From Candidatus Jettenia caeni (GTDB lineage Bacteria > Planctomycetota > Brocadiia > Brocadiales > Brocadiaceae), in assembly GCA_000296795.1 (NCBI GenBank), contig BAFH01000002.1:186001-250000 (forward strand): a stretch of 64,000 nucleotides of DNA. Direction: 5' to 3'. The position numbers were made by a program, and so were the translations under genes. Below the pieces are notes generated by a model, which was not told where the DNA came from, did not search any database, and saw only the letters and a list, made by a program, of their open reading frames with translations. How positions within the stretch are numbered: the stretch's first letter is position 1; the number at the start of each line of letters is the position of its first letter. Shown piece by piece: positions 42,894 to 51,778 of the stretch.

Positions 42894-43673
42894 TTACATC
42901 TGTATCTTTAATAAAACTGCAACAATAGCCAATACCACACCAACGATAATACGATAATATCCAAACCATTTAAAGCCGTGCTGTTTCAGGAAGCCAACAA
43001 AGGCTTTAATAGCTAACATAGCTACAATAAATGCCACAATATTTCCAAACAGAAGAATCTTTATATCATGATGCTGAATGGTTGCATAAGAATCTATTAA
43101 TTTCTTGGCGCTGGCGCCAAGCATAGTCGGAACGGCAAGAAAAAATGAGAACTCTGCTGCCGTTCTCCGGTTGAGTCCGGTACTCATCCCACCTATAATA
43201 GTGGCCGCTGACCGCGATACACCCGGAATCATAGCGATACACTGAAAGCATCCTATTTTGAAACCCTGAGACCAGGATATTTCCTGTTCTTTAGCCTCGT
43301 TGGCATGCCTAAACCATTTGTCCACAAAGATGAGAACAATTCCTCCGAGAAAAAGGGTAGTAATTACTACCCATATATTCATCAATAAGCTATCAATATA
43401 ATCACCGAGTAAAACACCTATAACCGCAGCCGGCAGAAATGCAAAGGCTAATTTCAGGTAGAACCGGAAGGAGGTAAAAAACTTTTGCCAGTAAAGCGCT
43501 ACCACAGATAAAATAGCGCCGAATTGGATAACAACCTCAAAATTCTTTACAAGGGTATTTTCGTTGATTCCCATAATCGTAGAAGCAATGATCATATGAC
43601 CGGTAGACGAAATAGGTAAAAACTCAGTAATACCTTCGATGATAGCGAGAATCAAAGCTTCTAAATAAGTCAT
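42894..43673 (-). CDS. uppP: Undecaprenyl-diphosphatase
   Basis: The 259-residue, roughly eight-helix membrane enzyme dephosphorylates undecaprenyl pyrophosphate to recycle the cell-wall and polysaccharide lipid carrier. Both active-site signatures are present: [16 protein letters not shown] (about 13-28) and [15 protein letters not shown] (about 148-162). It therefore supports both the peptidoglycan and the exopolysaccharide genes in the window. It is convergent with ndh, with a 75-base gap. Confidence 0.95.
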   Translation of the reverse strand: MTYLEALILAIIEGITEFLPISSTGHMIIASTIMGINENTLVKNFEVVIQFGAILSVVALYWQKFFTSFRFYLKLAFAFLPAAVIGVLLGDYIDSLLMNIWVVITTLFLGGIVLIFVDKWFRHANEAKEQEISWSQGFKIGCFQCIAMIPGVSRSAATIIGGMSTGLNRRTAAEFSFFLAVPTMLGASAKKLIDSYATIQHHDIKILLFGNIVAFIVAMLAIKAFVGFLKQHGFKWFGYYRIIVGVVLAIVAVLLKIQM

Positions 43674-43805
43674 AGGTTAGCTACTATTATCCATGAAATG
43701 AAAAGAGGATAGATATATCTTTTAAACCCGTTAGATTATAAAAGAACATATTTTTAATGCAATAGAAAACTTTTGTAGATTTCGGAATAACTTTTCGTAT
43801 GTAGT

Positions 43806-44175
43806 AACTGACATTCACGAGTATCGAGAGATGGTGATTGGTTTTTGAAGAGGTTATATGCATCCCTCCAGGAAATACCTTATGGGGAGTGACTCTTTTA
43901 CAATACTTGCTACCAAGAGACGGGATCATCTGAGGTAAGCGGTTTTTGAAGTGGCAGGACAATGTTATTAAGCATCTTTATTAAGGGAATGGTAAAAATG
44001 CTAAGGGGTTGTCTGCAAAGCTCATATCCATGCCTGAAATTTATTCCTTTGGTAGCAGGGTAAATCCTATCTCAGTATGTCTTGAACAGGAATTAGTTAT
44101 CCACGCAGAGTATCATTCCCACGTGTTTTTCCTGCTATTCCCTGGTGATTTCTATTATTCCCCTGTTTCCCATTT
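43806..44175. repeat. Long dispersed intergenic repeat, copy B
   Basis: This copy is homologous to 11335-11727. The core 43922-44027 differs from copy A at two or three positions only; the remainder shows small indels (for example a shorter middle). Both copies adjoin the GTCATTCCCGAAT palindrome on the same side. No terminal inverted repeats or protein are evident. The bases 43674-43805 and 44308-44517 hold no gene. Confidence 0.75.
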
Positions 44176-44307
44176 GTCATTCCCGAATGTCTTTATCAGG
44201 AATCCAGCATAGGGAAGAAACGGGAAAGGCACTGGATTTCCGATAAACTTGTCCTCGTGAAACTTGTCTTCATGGAAATGAGGAACGGGGAAGCATTCGG
44301 AAATGAC
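44176..44307. repeat. 132-bp palindromic MITE-like element
   Basis: GTCATTCCCGAATGT (44176-44190) faces CATTCGGAAATGAC (44294-44307) with one mismatch. Inside, AGGAATCCAGCA faces CACTGGATTTCC. The whole can form a long hairpin. A half copy lies at 11728-11815. Non-autonomous mobility is inferred from form. Confidence 0.7.
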
Positions 44308-44517
44308 AGGAGGAATCATCGTTGTGTGAGTAATAGTAAATATATTCAGGGAATAGTCTTGTTAATCCTCATCGGTCAACATGTTTGTAGTTACACAAAA
44401 TATTATTGAATAATAGAGGCTAACCTTGCGTTCGCTCTGATTACGGAAAAACATACAGGTAAAAAATAACTCTTCTGCTCAGCTTAAAAGAAAACCTCTC
44501 GAATGCCAGGCAATATG

Positions 44518-44545
44518 GTAGAGACGGAAGATTTTACGTCTCTAC
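44518..44545. repeat. Perfect hairpin at the end of the RlmI-like gene
   Basis: GTAGAGACG (44518-44526) pairs perfectly with CGTCTCTAC (44537-44545). The stop codon of the minus-strand gene (44542-44544) lies in the stem. A half copy of the AACCTCTCGAAT repeat (44491-44503) is next to it. It may be a small repeat that also serves as a weak terminator; there is no U-run. Confidence 0.55.
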
Positions 44546-45789
44546 GCATGGATTGTGTTCTGACGCACGCTGGCGTGTTTGGTTTCACCATGGAATTCTA
44601 TACCTTTTTTTATATAGGGAAATACTCTCGCAAAAACGGCTTTGAGATATCTCCCTTCGGGAAAAATGGTAGAAAAGGGATGGTCGGATGATGCACCGGC
44701 AACCTTGAAAATCTGGAGTACAACTCCTGCTTCTGCGGCTGAACGGGTCAGGATGGAAAGAAAATCCTTCTCAGAGACAAGCCCTGAGCAGGAACACGTC
44801 AGTAGAATGCCGCCCGGCCTAATGACCTGCATACCAAGCCGGTTAATATCCCCATAGGTACGATGCGCCCGCTTCATTTCATCCTTATGGCCAGCAAGTT
44901 TGGCAGGGTCGAGGATTAAAACATCAGTCTGCTCTCCTTTTGCATGCATCGTGCGAAGATAATCAAATACATTCACGTGTTGAAAGGTTACCTTTACAGT
45001 GTTCAGGCGTGCATTCTCTAGTGCCATTTCCAATGCCTTTTCATCCAGGTCTATCCCGGTAGCTGATTTTGCACCCATCAACATTGCAGAGATAGCAAAT
45101 CCTCCCGTATAGCAAAAGCAATCAAGCACCTCTTTACCGGAGCAGTATTGTGATAGTGTTAAGCGGTTTTCACGCTGATCAAGAAAAAATCCTGTTTTGT
45201 GCCCTGTCTCGAGATTTACTCTCATCTGTAACAGATTTTCTTTAATTTCTACAGAATCCGGACCTGGATAATCCTTTGCTACTGGTAAAAAATCTATTCC
45301 TTCTTTTGCTGCGGTTCGTTCATCGGGGCGTACTGCAACCCGGGCGCCTGGATAAAGAGACTGTAAAGATGATACGATCCATTCTGTTATGCCAACATAC
45401 CCGGCGGAGTATGGTTCTATAACAAACACATCAGCAAACTTATCGATAATCAATCCGGATAGACCATCGGATTCTCCATGTATCAGCCGATAAGAATTCG
45501 AGATCTTCTGGATTCCGAGAACTTCTTCACGCAGTGTCTTGGCTTGCTGAAGTTTTCTTAAGAAGAACTCCTTATTGAGCGGTTCAGATGCGTCTTCAGT
45601 CAATAGGCGAATGCCAATATTGCTTTTATAATTATAGATACCCCTGCCGATAAATACCCCCTCTTTGGATACTACTTCTACCAACATTCCTGGTTTTAAA
45701 CGTTTTTGGGGATGGCGGATCATTCTGTCGAATATCCAGGGATGAAGGGAGTTTCTTTTTGCTTTTAGTGAAATAACGGGTAGTGTCAT
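44542..45789 (-). CDS. Class I SAM-dependent rRNA methyltransferase, RlmI-like (PUA domain)
   Basis: The 415-residue protein has an N-terminal PUA domain (about 1-80; SLKAKRNSLHPWIFDRMI). A linking domain and a Rossmann methyltransferase domain (about 200-395) follow, with TGFFLDQRENR, VLDCFCYTGGFAISAMLMGA and GIDLDEKALEMALENA. The motif IV equivalent is LILDPAKLAGHK. RlmI methylates C5 of a 23S rRNA cytosine. The last 16 residues (HGETKHASVRQNTIHA) derive from an adjoining repeat and are not family sequence. It is transcribed after, and two bases from, the CBS membrane protein gene, so the pair is an operon. Confidence 0.88.
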   Translation of the reverse strand: MTLPVISLKAKRNSLHPWIFDRMIRHPQKRLKPGMLVEVVSKEGVFIGRGIYNYKSNIGIRLLTEDASEPLNKEFFLRKLQQAKTLREEVLGIQKISNSYRLIHGESDGLSGLIIDKFADVFVIEPYSAGYVGITEWIVSSLQSLYPGARVAVRPDERTAAKEGIDFLPVAKDYPGPDSVEIKENLLQMRVNLETGHKTGFFLDQRENRLTLSQYCSGKEVLDCFCYTGGFAISAMLMGAKSATGIDLDEKALEMALENARLNTVKVTFQHVNVFDYLRTMHAKGEQTDVLILDPAKLAGHKDEMKRAHRTYGDINRLGMQVIRPGGILLTCSCSGLVSEKDFLSILTRSAAEAGVVLQIFKVAGASSDHPFSTIFPEGRYLKAVFARVFPYIKKGIEFHGETKHASVRQNTIHA

Positions 45790-45791
45790 AT

Positions 45792-46805
45792 TTACAATGT
45801 TTTTTCTCTCATTTCTCCAAAAATAACCTTTAAAATATCCTTTATCTGGATTAATCCGGAAATAATTCCCTCGGTATTTTTAACCAGGGCAAAATGTAAT
45901 TCCTTTCTCTGAAAATCGGTAAGTATTTTACTAATCTTCTCATCCTCGGAGACAAAATAAGGTTCCATCATGAGATCTTCAAGGATGAATAATGGATTAT
46001 TGAGTAGTATGTTGATAACCGTTTTTGCGTGGATTATTCCAATGGTGTTATCAATACAATGCTTATATATGGGGTACCTTGTATAACCTTCTTCTGTAAC
46101 AATCCTCACAATATGTTCAGGAGATGTATCAGCATTTATGGCAACAATCTTATGCCTGGGCACCATAATTTCTTTTACAAGCTTGTCATTAAATTCAAAT
46201 ACCTTATGTAACAACGCGTGTTCTCCATCAGCCAATACACCAGTCTCTCCACTTTCATTAATAATGTGTTTTACCTCATCACGGCTGAAAATTATTTTCT
46301 TATATTTGATATTTACACCAAAGAGATTAAAACAAAGGCAGGCAACATAGGTAATCAGCATGACAATAGGTGATAGAATCCATCGTATCCATTCATATGG
46401 TTTGACAATCCATAATGAAAGCTGGTCGGGAAACTGGGTTGCAAGCATTTTCGGAAAGGTTTCGCCGAAGAGCAGCAAAATAAGGGCAACAATAATGGGA
46501 GCCATAAATACACCCCACTCGTGTAAATAATATATTGCAACCGTTGTTCCTATCGTTGATACTACGGTATTAACAATGTTATTTCCTGTAAGGATGGTAC
46601 TGAGGAGCTTATCTGGTTCGTTAATAATTTTGTAAACAGAGACGGCTCTTTTGTTATTTTGTTTCATGAGGAAATCCAGTCGTATCTTATTAAGAGAAAA
46701 AAGCGCTGTCTCAGATAATGAAAAAAAGGCGGAGACGAAGAGAAGCAGAAAAAAGAGTATCAGCATAAAAATAATTGTTGTGGTTGAAAAGTGTATTGAA
46801 TCCAT
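45792..46805 (-). CDS. DUF21/CNNM-type membrane protein with CBS pair
   Basis: The 337-residue protein has three to four N-terminal membrane helices in a CNNM/DUF21 domain (about 10-180; SAFFSLSETALFSLNKIRL, LLFGETFPKMLA). A tandem CBS pair follows (about 205-325; VKEIMVPRHKIVAINADTS, GYTRYPIYKHCIDNTIGIIHAK). It lacks the C-terminal CorC_HlyC domain often found in this family. Relatives (CorB/CorC, MpfA) take part in magnesium or cobalt homeostasis, with the CBS pair sensing Mg-ATP. It is translated between the PTS IIA-like gene (15-base gap) and the RlmI-like gene. Confidence 0.87.
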   Translation of the reverse strand: MDSIHFSTTTIIFMLILFFLLLFVSAFFSLSETALFSLNKIRLDFLMKQNNKRAVSVYKIINEPDKLLSTILTGNNIVNTVVSTIGTTVAIYYLHEWGVFMAPIIVALILLLFGETFPKMLATQFPDQLSLWIVKPYEWIRWILSPIVMLITYVACLCFNLFGVNIKYKKIIFSRDEVKHIINESGETGVLADGEHALLHKVFEFNDKLVKEIMVPRHKIVAINADTSPEHIVRIVTEEGYTRYPIYKHCIDNTIGIIHAKTVINILLNNPLFILEDLMMEPYFVSEDEKISKILTDFQRKELHFALVKNTEGIISGLIQIKDILKVIFGEMREKTL

Positions 46806-46820
46806 AAAAACAACTTTCTT

Positions 46821-47279
46821 TTATTCCTTCTCTTTTTCTCTGATAAGGTTTATGATTTCTTCTGGCGATGTGGATTGAATGATCTTTTGTTTGAAAGACT
46901 CATCAATGAAGAGACGGGCTATTCGGCTTAAAAGTCCGAGGTAGGTATTATTTGTTCGCTCCCTGGTGGCGATTAAAAAAATCAAATGTACTGGTTTTCC
47001 ATCAAGGGAATTGAATTCGACCCCTGATTCTGAAACTCCTAAGCATGCAATAATATCAGTAACCCCGGAGGTCTGGGCATGCGGGATTCCAATGCCACCT
47101 CCGATTCCTGTACTTTTAATCTTCTCGCGTTCAAGTACCTTCTTTAAGAGATTTTCAACATCTTTTACCTTCTCTGAAGTTTTTACTGCATGTACCATCT
47201 TTTCTAAAACATCATATTTGTCCTTCCCATGTATATTGATAAGTATACGGTTTTCCGTTAATACATCTGAGAGTTTCAC
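46821..47279 (-). CDS. PTS EIIA-like (PtsN/fructose type) regulatory protein
   Basis: The 152-residue phosphocarrier domain has phosphorylated His67 in GGIGIPHAQT and downstream VHLIFLIATRERTNNTYLGLLSRIARLF. No sugar permease subunits are adjacent, so a regulatory nitrogen-PTS-like role is more likely than sugar uptake. The start GTG 47279 (MKLSDVLTENRIL) is favoured because AAAGGGG lies five bases upstream; a GTG at 47294 is the other option. Probably an operon with the CBS protein and RlmI-like genes. Confidence 0.86.
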   Translation of the reverse strand: MKLSDVLTENRILINIHGKDKYDVLEKMVHAVKTSEKVKDVENLLKKVLEREKIKSTGIGGGIGIPHAQTSGVTDIIACLGVSESGVEFNSLDGKPVHLIFLIATRERTNNTYLGLLSRIARLFIDESFKQKIIQSTSPEEIINLIREKEKE

Positions 47280-47294
47280 ATTCACCCCTTTCAC

Positions 47295-47792
47295 GGTGTA
47301 AGCTTCACCTCATCCTGGTTTATTACTGCCAATAGTCTTCTCATTATCATCGGGAAGGATGAAATATCCGAAGCAATCTAGAGAGATATCCCTGTTCACT
47401 TTTCATGAAGGCAACGTTGTTATAAGACGATTAATTTTATCTTACAAATAAAGAATTTGAGATATAAACGTATAAACTCTCATCTCAGGAAAGTAAAAAT
47501 TACGGGTAGGTTAGCTGTCTCACTTACAGGCAAAGATCATCTTTTGCATATATTTTTCTAAAAATGATGGAGCCAAATCTGAAATCTCTCATCATAATTT
47601 ATATTGTAATTTAGGATTAATAAAAATCAATCCTTTTAAATTTTACATATATTCTTATAAAAACTGTGAAATACATACTATTGTTGAGTGCAGAAAAGAA
47701 CAACAAGTTATAATCGGGTAAGATGGAAAAAGCTATAAGGTGATCTTGCAAGGATGTACCTTACATTATGTATGAGGAGTGATAAAAAATAC
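47295..47792. other. Intergenic region without recognisable genes
   Basis: About 500 A/T-rich bases between the divergent or tandem minus-strand genes. I see no ORF with a ribosome site, no RNA gene and no clear terminator. The promoter of the PTS IIA-like operon should be here. Confidence 0.4.
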
Positions 47793-48338
47793 TTATGGCG
47801 CTAAATTGTCAATTGTATCGGGAGAATTTTTCTGTTCAGATTTGGAATGTTCTATTAACTGAAGAGAGTTGGCTAAAATGGCATTTTCAACACTTGCTGC
47901 AATATAGCTAGCTAATATGGTTAAAAAGAGATTTTCATATTTATTATGTTCAAAGATATCAAACTTCTCAGGCACGGTACTAAATACAGCGCATAAGCCA
48001 ATAAGCTTCCTGTTTTGAATAAAGGGTGTATTCATAAAAGAGGCATATCGTACATCTAAAACGGGATGGGCAAGGATATTCTTTAGCCTTGTGGATGACG
48101 GAAGCTTTGTATCCCTGACCTTAGAGATAGGAATTCCCAGAGAACAAACCGGCGTGAGGTTTTTCTTCGTATCATGTAACATAAGTACAGATGCGTCTGC
48201 CTCTGTAAATACCTTAAAATGCTTAGTTGCTGCCCGTAAAACCGCCTTGTAATCCAAGTCCCTGGAAGATAATAAAAAGGCATCCGATAGGGTCTTAAGG
48301 CGCTGATATAACTTTTTTTCATATGAAATCGATGACAT
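47793..48338 (-). CDS. GAF-domain protein
   Basis: The 181-residue cytoplasmic protein is a single GAF domain (about 15-160) with DLDYKAVLRAATKHFKVFTEADASVLMLHD, LTPVCSLGIP and NRKLIGLCAVFS. GAF domains bind small ligands or sense redox state. No output domain is attached, so it would act by protein contact. Start MSSISYEKK at 48338 is preferred to 48368, which lacks a ribosome site. The C-terminus is Ser/Asn/Asp rich and probably disordered. No operon partner is seen. Confidence 0.72.
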   Translation of the reverse strand: MSSISYEKKLYQRLKTLSDAFLLSSRDLDYKAVLRAATKHFKVFTEADASVLMLHDTKKNLTPVCSLGIPISKVRDTKLPSSTRLKNILAHPVLDVRYASFMNTPFIQNRKLIGLCAVFSTVPEKFDIFEHNKYENLFLTILASYIAASVENAILANSLQLIEHSKSEQKNSPDTIDNLAP

Positions 48339-48613
48339 TATATACCGAGCCGAATATAATAACCGCAAATTAATACTTATCCATACAACACTTACATATT
48401 TCTCTATTTTGAATACCTAATTTCTATACTATTATTACAGTTAAAATATTACCAGTTCTCTAAAAAATTAAGTAATTAAATTATACGATTTAATTATAAA
48501 AATAACAGCGTTTTTTAAAACAAATAGTCTTACCTGCTACTTTTCTTCATCCACTCTACCTTTTCACCCCTTTTCAGCGTAAGACTAATAAATATAATAC
48601 ATTAAAATTACAC

Positions 48614-48642
48614 TTGACAATAAATATCCTGTTAGGTAAACT
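48614..48642 (+). promoter_or_regulatory. Candidate sigma70-type promoter of the aroF operon
   Basis: TTGACA (48614-48619) and TAAACT (48637-48642) are 17 bases apart. The -35 is perfect and the -10 matches four of six. It would give a leader of about 270 bases before aroF, with the terminator-like hairpin at 48858-48889 inside. The remainder of 48369-48919 holds no gene. Confidence 0.45.
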
Positions 48643-48857
48643 TTAACACTTAAATTTCATAACAAACAGAGTATTACTCCGGAAACTAATGCTTGTTAGG
48701 GTTATTAATTACCTTGCAAAGGGTATATCGAGAAATGGTTTTTATGCTTATGAAATCTCCTGTAAAGTCTTATTTTATTTTCTGTTATTTTCGATATTAT
48801 CATAAAAGAGGGCGATCTTAGGATTCGATATTAAAATAATGGAAGTTAAACATATTG

Positions 48858-48889
48858 CCCTAAAACAGCTAGTTTTAGGGCTTTTTTTT
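48858..48889 (+). terminator. Intrinsic terminator in the aroF leader (possible attenuator)
   Basis: CCCTAAAAC (48858-48866) pairs perfectly with GTTTTAGGG (48872-48880), followed by C and eight T. The next gene upstream (47793-48338) lies on the other strand, so no plus-strand transcript ends here. Position 30 bases before the aroF start suggests transcription attenuation of aromatic amino acid synthesis. I found no T-box or convincing leader peptide. Confidence 0.7.
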
Positions 48890-48919
48890 GCCCACAAAAT
48901 TTGGTGGAGGTGTAGCTAA

Positions 48920-49936
48920 ATGATTATTGTAATGAAGGCTGAATCTACAAAAAAGGATATCGATCACGTTCTCGATAGTGTAGAAAAGGCCGGCTTAAAA
49001 GGAGTCCTCTTGCAAGGAACAAATCGGAATGTAATTGCGATTATTGGGGATGAACGGGTTGTACCGAAAGATTTTTGGGATGTTTTGCCAGGTGTGGAAA
49101 AATCCGTTCCGATTCTTGCACCCTATAAATTAGCCAGTAAAGAGGGGAAAGATTTTAAAACGATCATCCATTTTAACAATGGTAAAAAAATAGGGGGCGA
49201 TCACATTGCCGTTATTGCAGGACCGTGCGCTATAGAAAGTAAAGAGCAAATTATTGAAATTGCCAAAAGGGTAAGAGATGCAGGCGCAACTGCATTACGG
49301 GGAGGCGCATTTAAGCCACGAAGTAATCCCTATACCTTCCAGGGCCTCAAGGAAGAAGGTCTCGTACATCTGGCCCGTGCCCGCGAAGTATCGGGTCTGC
49401 CCATCGTTACCGAGGTGCTTACTCCTGAGCATGTAAAATTAGTGAGTAAATACAGTGATATATTACAAATCGGAACCCGCAATATGCAAAACTTTCTGCT
49501 TTTGCGGGCAGTAGGTGAATCGGGGAAGCCGGTAATTTTAAAGCGAGGAATGTCTGCTACGATTGAAGAATTTCTTTTAGCAGCAGAGTATATCCTGGCA
49601 CAGAATAATCCGAATGTAATTCTCTGTGAGCGGGGGATCCGAACATTTGAGACGCACACCAGATTTACCTTATCGTTAAGCATTGTTCCACAACTTAAGG
49701 AAATGACGCATCTCCCTATCATTGTAGACCCAAGTCATGGAACAGGAAAGAGAAGTCTTATTAATCCAATGTCAAAAGGTTCTATCGCTGTGGGTGCTGA
49801 TGGTTTATTAATCGAAACTCATCCTGAACCTGAAAAGTCGTTCGTGGATGGTCCGCAAACAATCACCCTCGAATCCTTTGATGAGCTGATGCAGGAGTTG
49901 AAACCTGTGGCAGAAGCCGTTGGAAGAAAAATATAA
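48920..49936 (+). CDS. aroF: 3-deoxy-7-phosphoheptulonate (DAHP) synthase, type I-beta
   Basis: DAHP synthase condenses PEP and erythrose 4-phosphate, the first step of the shikimate pathway. The 338-residue protein has an N-terminal ferredoxin-like regulatory domain (about 1-75; MIIVMKAESTKKDIDHVL). The TIM barrel follows with VIAGPCAIESKEQI, GGAFKPRSNPYTFQG, LQIGTRNMQNFLLL, ILCERGIRTFE and PIIVDPSHGTGKR. These bind PEP, sugar phosphate and the metal. GGTGGAGG precedes the ATG. It leads a plus-strand run with the PNPOx-like gene (3-base gap), aminotransferase, trpS and argS. A terminator in its leader may control it. Confidence 0.95.
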   Translation: MIIVMKAESTKKDIDHVLDSVEKAGLKGVLLQGTNRNVIAIIGDERVVPKDFWDVLPGVEKSVPILAPYKLASKEGKDFKTIIHFNNGKKIGGDHIAVIAGPCAIESKEQIIEIAKRVRDAGATALRGGAFKPRSNPYTFQGLKEEGLVHLARAREVSGLPIVTEVLTPEHVKLVSKYSDILQIGTRNMQNFLLLRAVGESGKPVILKRGMSATIEEFLLAAEYILAQNNPNVILCERGIRTFETHTRFTLSLSIVPQLKEMTHLPIIVDPSHGTGKRSLINPMSKGSIAVGADGLLIETHPEPEKSFVDGPQTITLESFDELMQELKPVAEAVGRKI

Positions 49937-49939
49937 TCA

Positions 49940-50449
49940 GTGAGAAGAAAAGATAAAGAAATAACGGATAGGATTGAGATCGAAGAGGTTCTTTCAACTG
50001 CTTCTGTGGGAAGATTAGGGACATGCGCCAACGGGATTCCCTATATTACACCAATGAATTTCACCTATGACAAAGAGACCTCAAAGATTTTTCTCCATTG
50101 CGCAAACGAAGGAAGAAAATTAGATAACATACGGGTTAATCAGAACGTTTGTTTTGAAGTAGAAGAGGTTAAAAATGTAATTATAAAGCAGCCTACCTGC
50201 GGTTCTTCTGTTGCTTATAGATCTGTCGTTCTGTTTGGCAGTATAAAAATACTTACCGATATACATGCTAAGAATAATGCCCTTCAGAAGCTTGCCGACA
50301 AGTATGCACCACAAAATCCCAAAGCTCCTTTTACTGATGCAATGCTGAGTAGGACGAATGTGCTTGAGATAGAAATTAAAGAAATGACCGGGAAAAGAAG
50401 TCCTGTTAAACCAATAGTACCTGCGACTACAGATCCGTCAAAAAAATAG
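49940..50449 (+). CDS. Pyridoxamine 5'-phosphate oxidase-fold flavoprotein (NimA-like)
   Basis: The 169-residue protein starts at GTG and has the split-barrel FMN-binding fold: EEVLSTASVGRLGTCANGIPYITPMNF (about 12-38), FLHCANEGRKLDNIRVNQNVCFEVEEV. Related proteins reduce nitroimidazoles or bind heme/F420. The substrate is unknown. It follows aroF by three bases and is clearly co-transcribed with it. The C-terminal tail (KRSPVKPIVPATTDPSKK) is probably disordered. Confidence 0.82.
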   Translation: MRRKDKEITDRIEIEEVLSTASVGRLGTCANGIPYITPMNFTYDKETSKIFLHCANEGRKLDNIRVNQNVCFEVEEVKNVIIKQPTCGSSVAYRSVVLFGSIKILTDIHAKNNALQKLADKYAPQNPKAPFTDAMLSRTNVLEIEIKEMTGKRSPVKPIVPATTDPSKK

Positions 50450-50493
50450 AATAGCAAATCAACACAAAAATTAGAAGAAAGGATGATGTATTT

Positions 50494-51681
50494 ATGGAGA
50501 TTACGGCATCAAAGAGGTTGCAGTCCATTGGTGCGTATGCCTTCGCAGAAGTTGATAAAGAAGTTGAAAAGTTAAAAACGATGGGGATAACTCCCATTGA
50601 TTTTGGAGTTGGCGACCCTACGGTACCAACGCCTGAGATTGTACGTAAGGCGGCACAAAAAGGAATAACACTACGTAAATCATCCGGTTATCCTAGCTAT
50701 ATTGGCACACTTGAATTCCGGCAAGCTATCGCCCAGTGGATTCAAAAAAGATTTGGTATACAAATGGATCCGGTCACAGAAATCTCATCAACTATTGGTT
50801 CAAAAGAAGCTGTATTTAATTTTCCTGAAGGAATTGTCAACCCGGGCGACTATGTGATTATACCCTCTCCTGGCTATCCACCCTATACGCGGGGTACTTT
50901 ATTTGCCGAAGGCATTCCCTATTATGTACCGCTTCTTGCTGAAAATAAATTTCTCATAGACTTGAAATCCATTCCGGAAGAAGTCTGCAGGAAGGCCAGG
51001 ATTCTCTGGATTAACTATCCGAACAGTCCCAGTGGGGCTGTAGCGCCTTTGCCGTATTTAAGAGAAGTTGTAGAATTTGGTAAAAAATATAACATCATTA
51101 TTGCCTCGGATGAGGCCTATAGCGAGATTTATTTTCAAGAGGCTCCTCATAGTATCCTGGAGGTTACCAGGGAAGGCGTTATCGTATTTAATTCCTTCTC
51201 TAAGAGGAGCGCCATGACTTGCTATCGGGTTGGATGGGTTGCCGGTGATAAGCGGATTATCGATATATTTAAAAAGGTAAAAACTAATATTGATTCGGGT
51301 ACGGCCACATTTATTCAGGATGGAGCTATTGCCGCCCTCAGTGATGAGACCCACGTGGAAAAGATGAGAGCGGAATATAAAATCAAAAGGGATTTACTGG
51401 TTGATGCATTTCACTCTATCAATTTCCCAAATTGTACCCCGGAGGCTACCATTTATTTGTGGCAAAAGGTACCTCAAGACATGAGTTCTGTGGACTTTGC
51501 CAGAAAACTGCTTTCGCCTGATATTGCAATTGTAACAACTCCGGGCGCATGGATTAGTGATAAGACAGAAAGCGGGCAAAACCCTGGTGAAGGGTATGTA
51601 CGTTTTGCCCTGGTACCAAGTATTAAAAATACCAGGGAAGCAGCACGGCGAATCAAAAAGTTATTACCAAAGGTTTTATAA
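50494..51681 (+). CDS. Class I PLP-dependent aminotransferase (LL-diaminopimelate or aspartate/aromatic type)
   Basis: The 395-residue fold-type I enzyme has IDFGVGDPTVPTPE (about 35-48), SGYPSYIGTLEFRQAI, SPGYPPYTRGTLFAEG and NYPNSPSGAV. Catalytic Lys lies in FNSFSKRSAMTCYRVGW and the carboxylate-binding Arg in GEGYVRFALV. It could be LL-diaminopimelate aminotransferase (DapL-type, expected in planctomycetes), or an aromatic/aspartate aminotransferase; its position behind aroF favours an aromatic amino acid step. A GAAAGGATG ribosome site precedes ATG 50494. Confidence 0.85.
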   Translation: MEITASKRLQSIGAYAFAEVDKEVEKLKTMGITPIDFGVGDPTVPTPEIVRKAAQKGITLRKSSGYPSYIGTLEFRQAIAQWIQKRFGIQMDPVTEISSTIGSKEAVFNFPEGIVNPGDYVIIPSPGYPPYTRGTLFAEGIPYYVPLLAENKFLIDLKSIPEEVCRKARILWINYPNSPSGAVAPLPYLREVVEFGKKYNIIIASDEAYSEIYFQEAPHSILEVTREGVIVFNSFSKRSAMTCYRVGWVAGDKRIIDIFKKVKTNIDSGTATFIQDGAIAALSDETHVEKMRAEYKIKRDLLVDAFHSINFPNCTPEATIYLWQKVPQDMSSVDFARKLLSPDIAIVTTPGAWISDKTESGQNPGEGYVRFALVPSIKNTREAARRIKKLLPKVL

Positions 51682-51690
51682 ATAAAATAC

Positions 51691-51760
51691 TCACCGCAGA
51701 GAACGCAAAGATCGCAGGGATAAAAAATATTTTCTTATTTCTCTGCGCCCTCTGCGGTGA
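51691..51760. repeat. Palindromic repeat between the aminotransferase and trpS
   Basis: TCACCGCAGAG (51691-51701) faces CTCTGCGGTGA (51750-51760), perfect 11-base arms, with further pairing of CGCAAAGATCGCAGGG/TTTCTCTGCGCCC inside. This phrase is a widespread intergenic repeat type in bacteria. It fills the whole gap in the operon. Confidence 0.8.
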
Positions 51761-51778
51761 AAATAACAGGATAGTCTT

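Noticed and set aside
43687-44212. Short frames on both strands inside the dispersed repeat (similar ones at 11331-11925)
   Set aside because: They resemble each other only because the DNA repeats; no start context, ribosome sites or family features.
48834-48919. Leader-peptide-like frame with two adjacent Trp codons just before aroF
   Set aside because: The Trp codons come from the ribosome-binding sequence GGTGGAGG and lie after the terminator, so they cannot act as an attenuation sensor.
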